This document shows, piece after piece, positions 1-10,752 of a stretch of DNA of 64,000 nt. The notes beneath the pieces were generated by a model, which had not been told where the DNA came from, searched no databases, and worked only from the letters and a program-made list of their open reading frames with translations. Numbering within the stretch: the stretch's first letter is position 1; every line of letters begins with the position of its first letter. This DNA is from Massilia sp. H-1 (GTDB lineage: Bacteria; Pseudomonadota; Gammaproteobacteria; Burkholderiales; Burkholderiaceae_D): contig CP087969.1 of the NCBI GenBank assembly GCA_024703915.1, forward strand, positions 2,418,001 through 2,482,000. Direction: 5' to 3'. Position numbers and translations under genes: made by a program.

Positions 1-840
1 CGACACCATGCTGGCACTGGTGCGCCACTTCGGCAACCGCCCCCTGTCCTATATTGCCGATACCGACGACATCCACTTCGATCTGCCGCTGGCCGGGCAA
101 GTGCGCTATGGCGCCGCACTGGCCTGGCCGCTCACGCTGCTGACCGGCTTTGTCTTCCTGGTCGTGTGCGGCCTGGCCGTGCGCCGCTCCGGCATGGCGC
201 TGCGCATGCTCGGCGCCAAGCCGCCCTCAGCTTCCTGATCATCATCCGGCGCAATGGCGCTGGCGGCGCTCACGCTGGGGACGGAACTGCCCGGCCTGCA
301 CGCGGCTTACCCGCCGATGGCCGACGGCAGCCAAGCGCGCGACCCCGGCACCCTGCTGGCCTGTGTCCTGCTCGGCCTGGCGCTGTTCATCGAAACGCAG
401 CGCCGCCTGGTCACGGCGATCGGCCTGCTGGCATGACGGTGCTGGGCGCGCTGCTGGTGACGCTGCTGTTGCTGGTCGGCGCCACCGCTTTGTTCCCGGG
501 CGCGAGCTATCTGCTGGCCTGGCCGCTGATGGCCGCCCTGCTGGCCTACGGCGCGCTGTACCAGCCGCGCCTGACCGGCTGGCACCCGGCCCTGCGCCTG
601 CTGATCCTGCTGGCCGGGATGGCGCCCGCGGTGCTCCTGTTCACGCCGCTGATCGATCAGCTGGCCACGCTGGGAGGCCGCCGCAGCGCAGCACGCTCCT
701 GATGCTGAGCCTGGCAACCATGCTCGGCCTGGGCGGCGCGCTGCTGGCCTGCCTGCGCCGCCGCTTCGTCGCACCGCTGCTGCTGGCTTAGCTGCGCCTG
801 CTCGCTGGTGACCGCGTCCGGCATGCTGGTGTTCCACTAG
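1..840 (+). CDS. C-terminal membrane part of a peptidase-like protein (partial, 5' end outside window)
   Basis: The visible part has a short soluble stretch (SYIADTDDIHFDLPLAG) followed by several Leu/Ala-rich hydrophobic segments, so it is a polytopic membrane region. This layout recalls the tail of membrane-anchored M28-type (vacuolar membrane protease-like) peptidases, whose catalytic half would lie upstream; that identification is an inference. The frame changes near 238, 430 and 700. At 786-792 a GCTTAGC creates a stop; read as GCCGGC the frame continues through LVTASGMLVFH to TAG at 838-840, which I take as the true end. Confidence 0.45.
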
Positions 841-895
841 CACGCCACTGGGTTACCATGGAGCTTCATTCACATGAGGCTCTTATTCTTCTGGC

Positions 896-1736
896 ATGCA
901 TCGCATCTTCTTCACGCTGACGCTGTTCCTGTGCATTGCCGCCAGCGCGGCCCAACCGAATGCTTCCCAGCCGGATGCGGCCCAGCCGGTCTTGCGGGTG
1001 GTCACGCCGGGCTTGCATGCGAGCGCGGCCGGGCATGCCGTGTATTTCCCGCGCCTGCTGCGCCTGGCGCTGGAAAAAACGCGCAAGGAAGGACCGTTCG
1101 AGATCGTCCAGATCGACCAGAACCTGACCAGCCCGCGCCAGGCCACCGAGATCCGGAACAACGGCATTATCAACCTGATGTGGGACGGCTCCAACCGCCA
1201 GCGCGAGACCGAGTTGTGGCCGGTCCGCGTGCCACTGCTGCGCGAACTGAACGATTACCGCCTGTTCCTGATCCGCGCCGAAGACCAGGAAAAATTCAAC
1301 GCGGTCCGCACCCTTGCGGACTTGCGCAAGCTCAAGGCCGCAGCAGCCAAGGTGAACTGGCCCTCCACCGACATCCTGCGCGCCAACGATCTGCCGGTCA
1401 TCACCTCGATCGCCTATGAATACCTGTTCCCGATGCTGCGCGCCAAGCGCTTCGACTACATGCCGCGCGGCGTGTACGAAGCGGAGAACGAACAGCGCGC
1501 CAATGCGCGACCAGCTCGCGGTCGAGCGCACGATTTTCCTGCACTACCATGTGCCGTTCTATTTTTTCGTGAGCAAGGAAAACGCGGCACTGGGCCAGCG
1601 CGTCGAGCGCGGCCTGCGCATCGCCCTCAAGGATGGCAGCGCCGACAAGCTGTTCGATTCGATTCCCGCCTTCCGCGACGCCCAGGCCGAAATCGACAGC
1701 CGCAGGCGCCGCGTGTTCGAGCTCAAGGTCCCCTGA
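896..1736 (+). CDS. Periplasmic solute-binding-like protein
   Basis: The protein starts with a clear signal peptide (MHRIFFTLTLFLCIAASAA). It continues as a type-3 extracellular solute-binding-like domain of about 260 residues, with stretches such as FEIVQIDQNLT, MWDGSNRQRETEL and FDYMPRGVYEAE. Such proteins bind small ligands in the periplasm; no permease or ATPase gene lies beside it, so it may be an orphan binding or sensory protein. A one-base frame change near 1505 splits the reading; the second half (RDQLAVERTIFLHYHVPFYF) continues to TGA at 1734-1736. The ligand cannot be told. Confidence 0.6.
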
Positions 1737-1822
1737 TCCGGTCCCGTCCAATCGCATACAATGTCCGGCGCGCATCATCCATGCGCCGACTTTATTCTTT
1801 CATCCAACCGAATCGGGAACCC

Positions 1823-3443
1823 ATGTACAAGATGCTTTCCTCCATCATGCGGCGCGGCACTGCTGACCAGCCTGTCCGCCCACGCCGCCGGCCCCGCCGC
1901 ACCAGTGAAGGAAGCGCCGCTGCGCCCACCTGGCTTTCCTGTCGAGCGATGTGCTCGAAGGCCGCGGCACCGGCCAGCGCGGCGCCGACCTGACTGTCGC
2001 CTATCTCGAAGCGCAAGCAATGGCGGTCGGGCTCAAGCCAAGCCAACGGCAACAGCTATCGCCAGAAGGTCAGCATCGCGGGCGTGAAAGCCGACCCGGC
2101 CGCCAGCAGCGTGGGCTTGGTCGCGGGCGGTGCGGCGCAGACGCTGACCTTCGGCAAGGACTGGGTCTGGGGTCCGGGCGACGCCAGCGCCGTGCACCAG
2201 TTCGATGCCGACATGGTCTTCGTCGGCTACGGCATCTCGGCGCCGGAAGAAGGATGGAACGATTACAAGGACCTCGACGTCAAAGGAAAAATCGTGGTCG
2301 TCATGGTCAACGACCCGATGCCCACCGCGGCCGAGCCAAACCGGTTCAACGGCAAGGGCCTCACCTACTACGGCCGCTGGACCTACAAGTTCGAGGAAGC
2401 GGCGCGCCAGGGCGCGGCTAGGCGTCTTGCTCATTCACACCGATGCGTCCGCCTCCTATGGCTGGAGCGTGGTGCAAAACAGCTGGGTGAACGAAACCTT
2501 CCAGCTGGCTAGGCGACAAGCTCGGCAGCCGAGCATGCAGGGCTGGATGACCGAAGCGACCGCGCGCACGCTGTTTGCCGCCGCTTCTACCAGGATCTCG
2601 ACGCCCTGCGCGCCGCGGCCGAAGTCAAAGGCTTCAAGCCGGTGCCCCTGCGCGCCAAGGTCAAAGGCGAAAGCCGCGCCACCGTGCGCCTGGTCGAACA
2701 GTTCAACGTGGCTAAGCATCGTGCCGGGCACCGATCCCGCGCTCAAGGATGAAGTCGTCATTTACACGGGCCACTGGGACCATCTCGGCAAGCAGGGCGA
2801 CGGCGCCGACAACATCTACAACGGCGCGGTCGACAACGCGTCCGGCATTGCTTAAGCCTGCTGGCGATGGCGGAGGTGGCGGTCAAGGCGCCAAGCCAGG
2901 CGCTCGCAAATGTTCCTGTTCGTCGCCGCCGAAGAGCAAGGCTTGCTCGGCAGCGCGGCCTACGCCGCCAGCCCGCTGTGGCCGCTGGACAAGACGGCCG
3001 CCAACTTGAATCTGGACAGCCTCAATTTCATCGGCGCCACGCGCGACATCGACACCCGCGGCGCCGAACGCAGCGACCTGGGCGCGGCCGCCGCGGCCAC
3101 CGCCAAACGGATGAAGATGACGATCACATGCTACCGAACCGGATCTGGCGGGCGGCTACTTCCGCAGCGACCATTTCAGCTTCGCCAAGGCGGGCGTGCC
3201 CTCGTTCTCGGTCAAGGGCGGCAAGGACTTCCTCACGGATCCGGAAGGCGCCAAGCGCAAGGGCGCCAGCTACCGCGCCAAATACCACCAGGTGGGCGAT
3301 GAATACGACCCGGCCTGGGATCTGTCGGGCATGGTGCAGCAGGCGCAGTTCACGCTGAACCTGGGCCGCGCGATTGCCGACGCGCCCGCCATGCCGGGCT
3401 GGAAAGCTGGCGACGCCTTCGCCAAGGTGCGCGGAGCAAATAA
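1823..3443 (+). CDS. Secreted M28-family zinc peptidase with PA-like domain
   Basis: After a signal peptide ending near AHA, the protein holds a PA-like insert (about residues 120-260) and an M28 aminopeptidase fold. The zinc-site motifs visible in order are [22 protein letters not shown] and [10 protein letters not shown], then [14 protein letters not shown] near the C-terminus. It should be exported and hydrolyse N-terminal residues of peptides. The frame is broken at several points (near 1850, 1935, 2035, 2418, 2510, 2585, 2712, 2850, 2905 and 3130), several of them at GCTTAAGC/GCTAGG-type strings, so I join the pieces by conservation. The likely stop is TAA at 3441-3443, just before a terminator. 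Confidence 0.8.
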
Positions 3444-3458
3444 GCACGCGCACACAGC

Positions 3459-3492
3459 AATGCCGTCCCGCTCACGCCGGACGGCATTTTTT
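3459..3492 (+). terminator. Rho-independent terminator after the M28 peptidase gene
   Basis: A perfect 10-bp inverted repeat (AATGCCGTCC and GGACGGCATT) with a 10-nt spacer is followed by a T-rich tail (TTTTTATT). It lies 16 bases after the peptidase stop. Confidence 0.8.
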
Positions 3493-3553
3493 ATTCCTTC
3501 AAATTTGCTCCACAATCGTCAGGCAGCATGGACTCACCTCACCAGGAGAAACC

Positions 3554-3801
3554 ATGAAAGCCACCATCGCCATCACCCTGTTATTGTCCGGCGCAGCCTG
3601 CGCTGGCCGCCCCCGGTCCGCGTCCCGAGGAAGGCGGCAAGGAGCAGCACCGCGGGCCGCCGCCCGAAGCGCTGGAAGTGTGCAAGGGCAAGGCGGCTAA
3701 GCACCACGGTCGAGATGACCACCCCGCGCGGCGAGGTCGTCAGGGGTACTTGCCGGATGGTGATGATTCCCGACCAGGAAGGCAGGAAGCCGACGCGCTG
3801 A
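3554..3801 (+). CDS. Small secreted protein of unknown function
   Basis: ATG at 3554 follows a good ribosome binding site (AGGAG at 3544-3548). The first 17-20 residues (MKATIAITLLLSGAACA) are a signal peptide. The mature part is about 60 residues, Gly/Pro/Glu-rich, then TTVEMTTPRGEVVRGTCRMV and a TGA at 3799-3801. Two breaks need repair: one near 3603, and GCTAAGC at 3697-3703, which read as GCCGGC restores KAAGTTVEM. I do not recognise a family. It runs convergently into sodC, with only 4 bases between the stops. Confidence 0.6.
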
Positions 3802-3805
3802 TGCC

Positions 3806-4334
3806 TTATTTGATCACGCCGCACACCATGCGCGCCACCACCACCGCCGAGCGGCATCGGGTGGTCGGCATGGTTGTCGCCGTCCGGCATGGATCATCAG
3901 CGCCTTGCCGCTGAGCTCGGCCAGCTTGAGGCGCGGCGCCAGCACCGGCAAGTTCGCGTTGCCCTTGGCGTCGGCCACCAGGGCTTAAGCAGGTCGCCGC
4001 GGTGGCCGCTGCCCCAGGGCGTGCCGTGCTGTTTGCTGGTGTCCGGATCGTAATGGCCGCCCGCCGCCAGCGCCGCCGCAGGCTTGCCATCCTTCAGATC
4101 GGGGCCGCAATTGCCCTTTTCGTGAACGTGGAAGCCGTGGACACCGCTCTCCAGTCCGGTCAGCGCGGGCGTGAACACCACGCCGTACGGCGTCTCTTCC
4201 AGGGTCACCGTCCCCAGGACCGCACCGCTGCCGGTGGCCGATACGGCATTCATCGTGACCGACACGGGCGGCGCGGCCGCGCTTGACACCGAACACAGCA
4301 GCACTGCGCTCAACAAGGAAAATGGCAGTTTCAT
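3806..4334 (-). CDS. sodC: Superoxide dismutase, Cu/Zn type
   Basis: An N-terminal signal peptide ([21 protein letters not shown]) places the enzyme in the periplasm, where it dismutes superoxide. Family ligand motifs are visible: [25 protein letters not shown], and, after frame repair, [13 protein letters not shown]. Length (about 175 residues) fits bacterial SodC. A GCTTAAGC at about 3984-3991 breaks the frame after the GDL residues; read as GCCGGC it gives GDLPALVADA and continues to MVCGVIK and TAA at 3806-3808. The gene lies about 100 bases downstream of the CPBP protease gene on the same strand. Confidence 0.9.
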
Positions 4335-4431
4335 CGTGATTCTCCTGAGTGACTGATCGGAAAATCATGGTACACCCTTAACGGACTCAGCAGTCCGGAG
4401 TTGCGCCCCGGGCCGGGCCAAGGCCGCGGGC

Positions 4432-5233
4432 TTACTCCTGTGAGGGCAGCAAGTGACGCAGCAGCGACACGCCTACCCGCACCGATGACGACGGCCACGG
4501 CGAGCAGCAAGGCGGTCTGGTTGCCGAACTGGTCGGCGGCCCATTCTTCGCCCATCAGGCTCATCCCCAGCAGGGTCGCGTTGTAGACGGCGTGCAGGAC
4601 GATGCAGGGCACGAGCGACCTGGAGCGCTGGTACAGCCAGCCGAGGCACATCCCCAGCATGAACGCCGCCGTGAACTGGTACAGATTCATGTGCGCGGCG
4701 CCGAAAATCAGGGCCGAACCGAGGATGGACAGCCATTTCGGATATTGCAGCAGGAAGCTGCGCAAGATGATGCCGCGAAACAGCATCTCTTCGAGCACGG
4801 GTGCGAGCAAGGTCGTGATCACGATCGCGCCGACGCTGCCCGAGCCCAGTTCCTTGAACATCTCCAATTCGGCGGGCGACAGCGGGAATGCCCGGACCAC
4901 GAGGTCCATGACGAAGGTCACGGCCAGCACCAGCGCGGGAACCGTCAGCAGTATGGCTTAAGCACGATCAGCCCCAGCGAAGCGCCGGCCTGCGACAGCG
5001 ATGAATGGAACAATTCGCGGTAGCTCAGCCCCTTGTACTCCATCACGGTGGTGAAGATGATCGCGTTACTGATGATCGTCACCATGCCATGCCAAGCATC
5101 GAGGGCGTTCATGGCCGAGAGCACCTTCATGTCGAACAGGAGCGCGCCGATCAGATACTCGGCCAGCATCAGCGCGACCGCCAGCATGATGCCTTCTGAA
5201 CGCGTTGGGGAATGTGTGATTTTTTTCGGTCAT
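4432..5233 (-). CDS. CPBP-family intramembrane metalloprotease
   Basis: A polytopic membrane protein of about 260 residues carrying the CPBP/CAAX-like motifs: LEEMLFRG (the EExxxR signature), FGAAHMN and HAVYN. Members cleave within the membrane or act in protein maturation or bacteriocin tolerance; the substrate is unknown. The start ATG at 5233 gives MTEKNHTFPNAF. An extra base in TTCAGAAGG (5194-5199 on the plus strand) must be removed to join this to the next segment, and GCTTAAGC at about 4955-4962 must be read as GCCGGC (IVPAILLTVPAL). After another indel near 4475 the protein ends HLLPSQE with TAA at 4432-4434. Confidence 0.75.
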
Positions 5234-5803
5234 GAATACGCTGGGCACACCTGCAGGCGCCGCCGGGCTGGCAAGTCGGATCACGCCCTCGTCACTGCAA
5301 GGCAGGCAGGTCGACCGATGCGAACTGGCGCAGCTGCGCCGCGATCCAGGCGCAACGGCGTTGCAGGGGCCAGGTCCGCAGCTCCGGATGCCTGACAAGC
5401 AGCGCTTGCGTGGAGTGGGGTGGAGTGCATCGTCATGACAGCCTGTCGTAGTGAATCATGGGGGATCAAAGCCAGTTCGATCAACGCCGCCGACCGTGGC
5501 CGAGTATGACAATGTTTGGCACACTTTGCAATTGTGATGCCCTCAGGGAATCAGTTCCGCACGGGGCGCCAGCTTGCTGGATCCGGCGCAAGCAAGCGGC
5601 CGTATACAGACTCAATTTATTGTTTGAGCGATTAAGCGCCCCGTTCGTCGTCAAATGGCCACATTTTAGAAACATTTTCCAACAATCAATTTAGATGGCC
5701 GTATAGAATTATTACCAACTGTGGTGCCTTAAAACAACGGCGTCAGTGTTGTGGGGTTCCAGGCATACATCCGATCGAAGCTCACTCACAAGCAAGGCGC
5801 ACC
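5234..5803. other. Low-coding stretch; one doubtful small ORF
   Basis: No convincing gene is visible. On the minus strand between about 5440 and 5292 a short reading frame ends ...AAQLRQFASVDLPALQ and TGA at 5292-5294, and looks protein-like, but it lacks a clear start without a frame change. From about 5480 to 5800 the DNA is noticeably more AT-rich than its surroundings, with runs such as CAATTTATTG and ACATTTTAGAAACATTTTCC. This probably holds the promoter of the S41 peptidase gene that starts at 5804. Nothing else is supported here. Confidence 0.35.
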
Positions 5804-7232
5804 ATGCTCGCCCATTTGTCACGCTTTCCCCTGTACGCCGTTCTCCTGCTCGCCATGCCGCCGCTGCTGCCAGCGCGGCACCCGCGCTCAATCCCGACAA
5901 GGCCAAGGCCGACGCCGCCATCCTGATGCAGGCAATGAACACGCTGCACCCCGCGCTCGACAAGTACCGCACGCTCTACCGAAGTGAAAGCATCGATGGA
6001 CCGCTTCCAGGCCCGTGCCATGGCGGCGCGCACCCCGGGCGAGATGTACCTGGCCGCAACCGAACTGGCCGCGTCCGTGCGGTGCGGACACACGTGGACC
6101 AATGTGCTGAACCAGCAGGGTCCGGCGCGCCGCCAGATCCTCGAGGCGGCCGACAAGCTGCCGCTGATCTTCACCCTGGTCGAAGGCCGCTGGCTGGTGC
6201 TGGGCAGCACCGTTCCCGAGATTGCCGTCGGCGACGAAATCGTGACCATCGACGGCAAGACCGCCGCCCAAGTGGTGGCGGCCATGATGCCCTACCTGCG
6301 CGCGGACGGCAGCAGCGACGGCAAGCGCCTGCGCCAGCTCGGCCATGACCGCCCCGACTACAGCATGATGGACATCGTCTGGCCGCTGCTGTCGCCGCCG
6401 GTGGGCGGCAGTTACCGCCTCGAGGTGCGCAACAGCAAGGGCAGCATGCGCAAGGTGGCGGCCAGGGCCGTGACGCTGGCCGCGCGCGACGCCGCGCTCG
6501 AATCGCAGACGGTGCCGGGCCGCAGCGAGACCTGGACCTTCCGCATCGAAGGCGAGCGCGCCGTGATGACGCTGCCGACCTTCTCCGTTCACCGCAGCAA
6601 GTTCAACTGGCAGCGCTTCTTTGTCGAGAGCTTCGACGAACTCAAGCGCAAGCAAGTCCAGAATCTGGTGATCGACATCCGCGACAATGAAGGCGGCGAC
6701 GGCGCCGTCGCGCCTGACCTGATGTCCTATCTGGTCAAGGCGCCCGCCAGCTACGTGGCCGACCAGTCGGTGACCACCTATGAAAAAGTGCTTAACCGCG
6801 CTGGCCAGCTATCTCGACACCTGGGACACGGGTTTCTACGACCGCAGCGGCAACGTCGACAAGATCACGGAAGGCCCGCAGGCGGGCCGCTACCGTTTCC
6901 GCCCCAAAGCGAACAAGGTCAGCGACATCGCGCCGCGGGCGACCCGCTTTGCGGGAAAAGTCTGGCTGCTGGTCGGACCGGAAAACAGTTCGGCAACCTA
7001 TGCGCTGGCCAAGCTGGCCAAGCAGCTCGGCGTGGCCACCCTGGTCGGCCAGCCTACCGGCGGCAACGAGCGCGGCCTGAACGCGGGCCAGCTGGCCTGG
7101 GTGAACTTGCCGAACTCAGGCGTCGCGGTCGACATTCCCCTGTTGGCGCAAAGCTACAGCGCCGCCACGCCGGACGCGAGCGTCACGCCCGACATCGTGG
7201 TCGAACGCCGCTTCGCGGCACGCGCCATCTAG
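5804..7232 (+). CDS. Secreted S41-family peptidase
   Basis: A signal peptide (MLAHLSRFPLYAVLLLAMPP) is followed by a helical N-terminal part, a PDZ-like region (around VGDEIVTIDGKTAAQV) and the tail-specific-protease catalytic domain. LVIDIRDNEGGDG, then VGPENSSATYALAKLAKQ with the presumed nucleophilic Ser, and TGGNERG are typical of S41 peptidases. The enzyme should act in the periplasm. The frame changes near 5870 and 5975, and at 6789-6795, where GCTTAAC probably stands for GCCGAC (KVPTALASYLDTWDTGF). The stop is TAG at 7230-7232. Length is about 475 residues. Confidence 0.8.
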
Positions 7233-7364
7233 CCAGGACCAGGAAATGGAAGCGGTCGCGCTGGCAATGAAGCACTGAGCCAGCGCCACCCCGCCCCGCC
7301 AAATTCGGTTGCGCGGAATTTGGCCAGCGTGTGAGCATGCGGTTTTCCACAAGCGCAAGCGATC

Positions 7365-8642
7365 ATGACCACATCCCTCTCGCGGCTGGCTGGCTGGCGC
7401 CATGCTGCTGCTCGCCGCCTGCACATTGGCTGGCGCCGCCCCCGCCCCGGCTACCGTTGCCGATGCCGATGCTTAGCTGGACAGTCAGCTGGTCCGCGGC
7501 GCCCGGCGCGGCCGGACCCGCCCTGCAGCCGCAATCGATACGGCAGGTAATCCGCACCAGCATCGGCGGAACCGGCCTGCGCGTGCGCCTGTCGAACCTG
7601 TACGGCAGCTTAGCCACTGACGGTGGGGCCGGTGCGCGTGGGCGTGCATGCTTAAGCAGCGGCGCGATCGTGCCGGGCAGCGATCTGGCACTCCTGTTTG
7701 GCGGCCAGGCCCACGTCACCATTGCGCCCGGTGGCAGCGTGGTCAGCGACGGCGCCAGCATGGCGGTGGCGCCCTTGCAGGAACTGGCGCTCAGCCTGTT
7801 CCTGCCGGAACCCGTGGCCCAGCCAACCATCCACGGCGCCGCACTGCAAACGGCATACGGCGCGCCCGGCGAGGACCTGACCGCGGCCGTGGCCTTTCCC
7901 ACGGCCGAGCTCACGCGCAGGCGCTACTTTGTTTCCGACCTTGAAGTGACGGGCAGCGCCAGCCGCCGCGCGCTGGCCGTGGTGGGCGACTCCATCAGCG
8001 ACGGCATCGGCTCCACCGGCGGCGGCAACCGGCGCTGGACCGATGCACTGGCCGAACGTTTGCAAGCGATGCTTGGCGCCGGTTGCGGTGTCGAACGCGG
8101 GCATCATGCGGCAACCGCTTGCTGCGTGACGGGAACGAGGTGTATGTCGGGCCAAGCATGCTGGCGCGCTTCGAGGCGCGACGCGCTCGACAAGCCCGGG
8201 GTACGCTGGATCATTCTGTCGGCGGGCATCAACGACATCAGCGCATCCGAGCTGCAGCCCGACGCGCCCGCGGAACAGGCCAGCGCGCAGGAAATTATCG
8301 ACGGCATGAAAAAGCTCATCCGCCGCGCGGGGCAAAGCACGTGCGCATCTGGGGCGCGACCCTGATTCCCTACGCGGGCACCGAAGGTTTCTATTCGGCC
8401 GCAGGCGACCAGAAGCGCAAGGCCGTCAATGCCTGGATCCGCAGTGCGGGCGCATTCGATGCCGTGGTCGATTTTGACAAGGCCGTGCGCGACCCCGCCC
8501 ATCCCGAGCGCTTGCTGGCCGCCTTCGACAGCGGCGACCATCTGCATCCGAACGATGCTTAGGCTACCAGGCGATGGCGGCTGCGGTCGACCTGCGCCAG
8601 TTCACGCATGGCGCGACGGCGTCAGGAAAACGGGCGCAGTAG
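7365..8642 (+). CDS. SGNH/GDSL-family secreted hydrolase
   Basis: An N-terminal signal peptide (MLLLAACTLAGAA segment) precedes a beta-rich region (SIRQVIRTSIGGTGLRVRLS) and an SGNH esterase domain. Block I is VVGDSISDGIGS, block III SAGINDISA, and block V GDHLHPNDA, giving the catalytic Ser, Asp and His. It should hydrolyse ester bonds, perhaps on carbohydrate or lipid; the substrate is unknown. Breaks at GCTTAGC near 7470 and 7608, GCTTAAGC near 7650, and other points near 8090, 8180 and 8335 were joined by conservation. The GCTTAGG at about 8559 reads GCCGG, giving NDAGYQAMAAAVDL and TAG at 8640-8642. The end overlaps the convergent gene by about 20 bases. Confidence 0.75.
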
Positions 8643-9070
8643 CATGGTCGCGCCCAAATAGAGGGGGATGCAGGCAAACGCCTGGCGCCACCAGCATGCC
8701 CGCACTGGAAGCCGGGCACCAGCACTGAACGGGTCGGCTTGGCCGGATCGACATAGACCGTGCAGGGACGGCCGGGCCTGAACTGCCCGACATACTGCTG
8801 GGCTGCCTCCCGGCTGACAAAGGTCGGTGGCGGGCCGAAGCGTAGCTTCGAGGCCTAAGCATTTCGTCCTTGTCGACTGGATAGGCATAGAAGACCGTCA
8901 CCAGATAGCGGCTGTTCTCGGCGTCGTACTCGATCTCCACCTCGCGCACCTGACCGGCTACCTGGCGCCAGCGCGCTGGTGCAGGCGAACACAATGTCGC
9001 GCAGGGACAAGGCGACGGCAAACACGCCGAGCACCAGGAGCGCGCTGCCAATGCCGGTTTGAATGTCCAT
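8622..9070 (-). CDS. DUF3592-like membrane-associated protein
   Basis: One hydrophobic helix lies at the N-terminus (GIGSALLVLGVFAVALSL) and one at the C-terminus (FACIPLYLGATMLL). Between them is a beta-rich domain (REVEIEYDAENSRYLVTVFY, then VDPAKPTRSVLVPGF). This pattern fits DUF3592 proteins, whose function is unknown. At about 8855-8863 the sequence must be read as GCCGGCC, which restores DEMPASKLRFGPPPTFVS; a second indel lies near 8957. The start ATG is at 9070 and the stop TGA at 8622-8624. It is followed upstream on the same strand by another small membrane protein. Confidence 0.6.
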
Positions 9071-9080
9071 GTCGCCTGGC

Positions 9081-9468
9081 CTACACCACGGGAGCCATCA
9101 TCCAAAACGGAAGATTGCCCGCCACGATGCTGCAAATGAGCGCCAGGATGAACGATGCGACACCGGCGCCGCACGCCATTTCGGAACGCCGGGTCATGCG
9201 CGGCCAGAACAGGCGCACGGCGATGACGCCCACCGGCAGTACCCAGAACCAGACATGGTGACGCATGAGCAGTTGCGAAAACAAGGGCAGCTCAGTACCA
9301 AAATGCCCGTACATGCGCTCGTAATCGGGCAGCAAGAAGGTTAAGCGTCAGGGCCGCCAACACCGCCAAGAACAGTCCGGCAAGAAACAGCGCGGCGCGT
9401 ACTCGCGTGCTGCGCCGACTCGGCGGCGAGTCCGGCATGGGCGCTGGGGCGAGGTAGGGATTGGGCAT
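9081..9468 (-). CDS. Small membrane protein of unknown function
   Basis: Starts MPNPYLAPAPMPDSPP, then has about three transmembrane segments (AALFLAGLFLAVLAAL, HHVWFWVLPVGVIAVRLFW, GAGVASFILALICSIVAGNL). A frame break at GCTTAAC near 9344 joins AALTLTFLLPDYERMYG. About 128 residues. It sits 10 bases upstream of the DUF3592-like gene on the same strand, so the two are probably co-transcribed. I do not recognise the family. Confidence 0.55.
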
Positions 9469-9520
9469 AGGCTAAGCAATTTTAGCAGTCGTGTGCGAAG
9501 CCCGCTGCGCTGCGCGATCG

Positions 9521-10011
9521 TCAACTCGGTTTGAGTGCGGCGACCAATTGCGCAGTCACCTTCTTTGACACTGCCGCGCACAAGCTGTTCATGCCCTGCA
9601 GGGCATTGGCCGAGTAGTCTTTCGCTACCACGCCGGTGCCGCGAAAGGTCACGCGGGTGGTCAGCACATCCTTGCTTAGCCATGAATCCCAGCATGACGC
9701 GCATGCCGGGCGCGCTGGCGATACTCCGTGATCGCCACCTCGGCCGTCTCGGCGTCGGAAATGGTGTAGTACGGCGGCGGCCGCCTGGGCGGCGTAACTC
9801 TGTTCGATCAGGGGAAGTACCTTGTCATTTTTTTCGCACTTGCCGCAGTCCCAGCGCAGGACCAGCTTGGGCAGCTGGCCGGGGGCAAGCGTGGCCCTGG
9901 ATGCGGCATCCGGTTCAGGTGGCCCGTCGGCAGGCGCCGCGGCATGGGCCTAAGCAGCGTCAGCAGAGAGCAAAGCAAAGGAGCAAAAAGGGACGTGGGG
10001 GTAAGCCGCAT
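9521..10011 (-). CDS. Secreted protein of unknown function
   Basis: The start MRLTPTSLFAPLLCSLLTLL is a signal peptide. The mature protein of about 140 residues includes PKLVLRWDCGKCEKNDKVLP with a CxxC-like Cys pair, then YTISDAETAEVAITEYRQ, and ends CAAVSKKVTAQLVAALKPS with TGA at 9521-9523. Breaks at CCTAAGC (about 9950) and GCTTAGCC (about 9676) are of the GCCGGC type; others lie near 9795 and 9720. No family assignment is possible from sequence alone. It lies directly downstream of the PEP-CTERM gene on the same strand. Confidence 0.5.
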
Positions 10012-10021
10012 GGTTTTCCTT

Positions 10022-10666
10022 TCAGGTCATCGAAAATTCAACATGTTTGCGCTTGCGTGCCAGCATCAGGCCCGCGATACCGAGACCGACCAGGCCCAGG
10101 CTGGCCGGTTCCGGCACATCGTTGATCTGTCCGATCGCGTAGCCTTCCGCGGCCATCTGGAACCACGATTGCTGATACTGGCGGGTACTGACGGTGTCGT
10201 AGGCGTCGACCGTCATCGCGAACGACAGACCGGAAAACGCGACCGCGCCCGGGCCCGTGGTGATCGTCGCCGTCTCGAATTGATTGCCGAAATGGGAGCA
10301 GCCCATGGTTTCGGTATGCGTGCCCGACGTCAGCGGCCCTTTCGCATTCGCAAACGTGACACTGCCGGTACCGGTGAACGTGACGCAGTCGGCATCGGTT
10401 GCCATCACCATCGCCATGATGTTGAGCGGATTGAACACTTTCAGGGTTTGATTGCTTAAGCGAAATCGATATTCAGCCTGAGCGTGTCGCCAATCGCCAG
10501 GGCGAACGTGGGACTGGCTTCCGGGCTGGCGATCCAGATACCGCTCAAGTCCAGGGCGGTCAGATCGATCGTGCGCTCAATCGTGACCACGGCGGCCGAT
10601 GCCGACGCGATCGGAGCGATCAGCGCCAGCGCGGCGCAGGTGTGCTTCCAGCATACTGAATGTCAT
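10022..10666 (-). CDS. PEP-CTERM sorting-signal protein, copy 1
   Basis: A secreted protein of about 214 residues: signal peptide (MLKHTCAALALIAPIASASA), a beta-rich domain including MATDADCV and ETMGCSHFGNQF, and a C-terminal PEP-CTERM signal (VPEPASLGLVGLGIAGLMLARKRK). PEP-CTERM proteins are exported and processed by an exosortase. CTTCCAG at 10645-10651 (CTGGAAG on the coding strand) must be read as CTGAAG to join MTFSML with KHTCAAL. GCTTAAGC at 10454-10461 must be read as GCCGGC, giving DFAGNQTLKVFNPLN. It is a close paralogue of the gene at 13389-14019. Confidence 0.85.
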
Positions 10667-10752
10667 TCAGGCCTCGAAAAGGTGGGATGGCGAAGTCGGT
10701 TCGGCGGGCGCGCAAGGTATTGCCCGTCATTGCAATACTAACATTATTAATG

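Noticed and set aside
7233..7270. Extended C-terminus of the S41 peptidase in an alternative frame
   Set aside because: The frame that carries the catalytic Ser region ends at TAG 7230-7232; the longer frame is out of register after the break at 6789.
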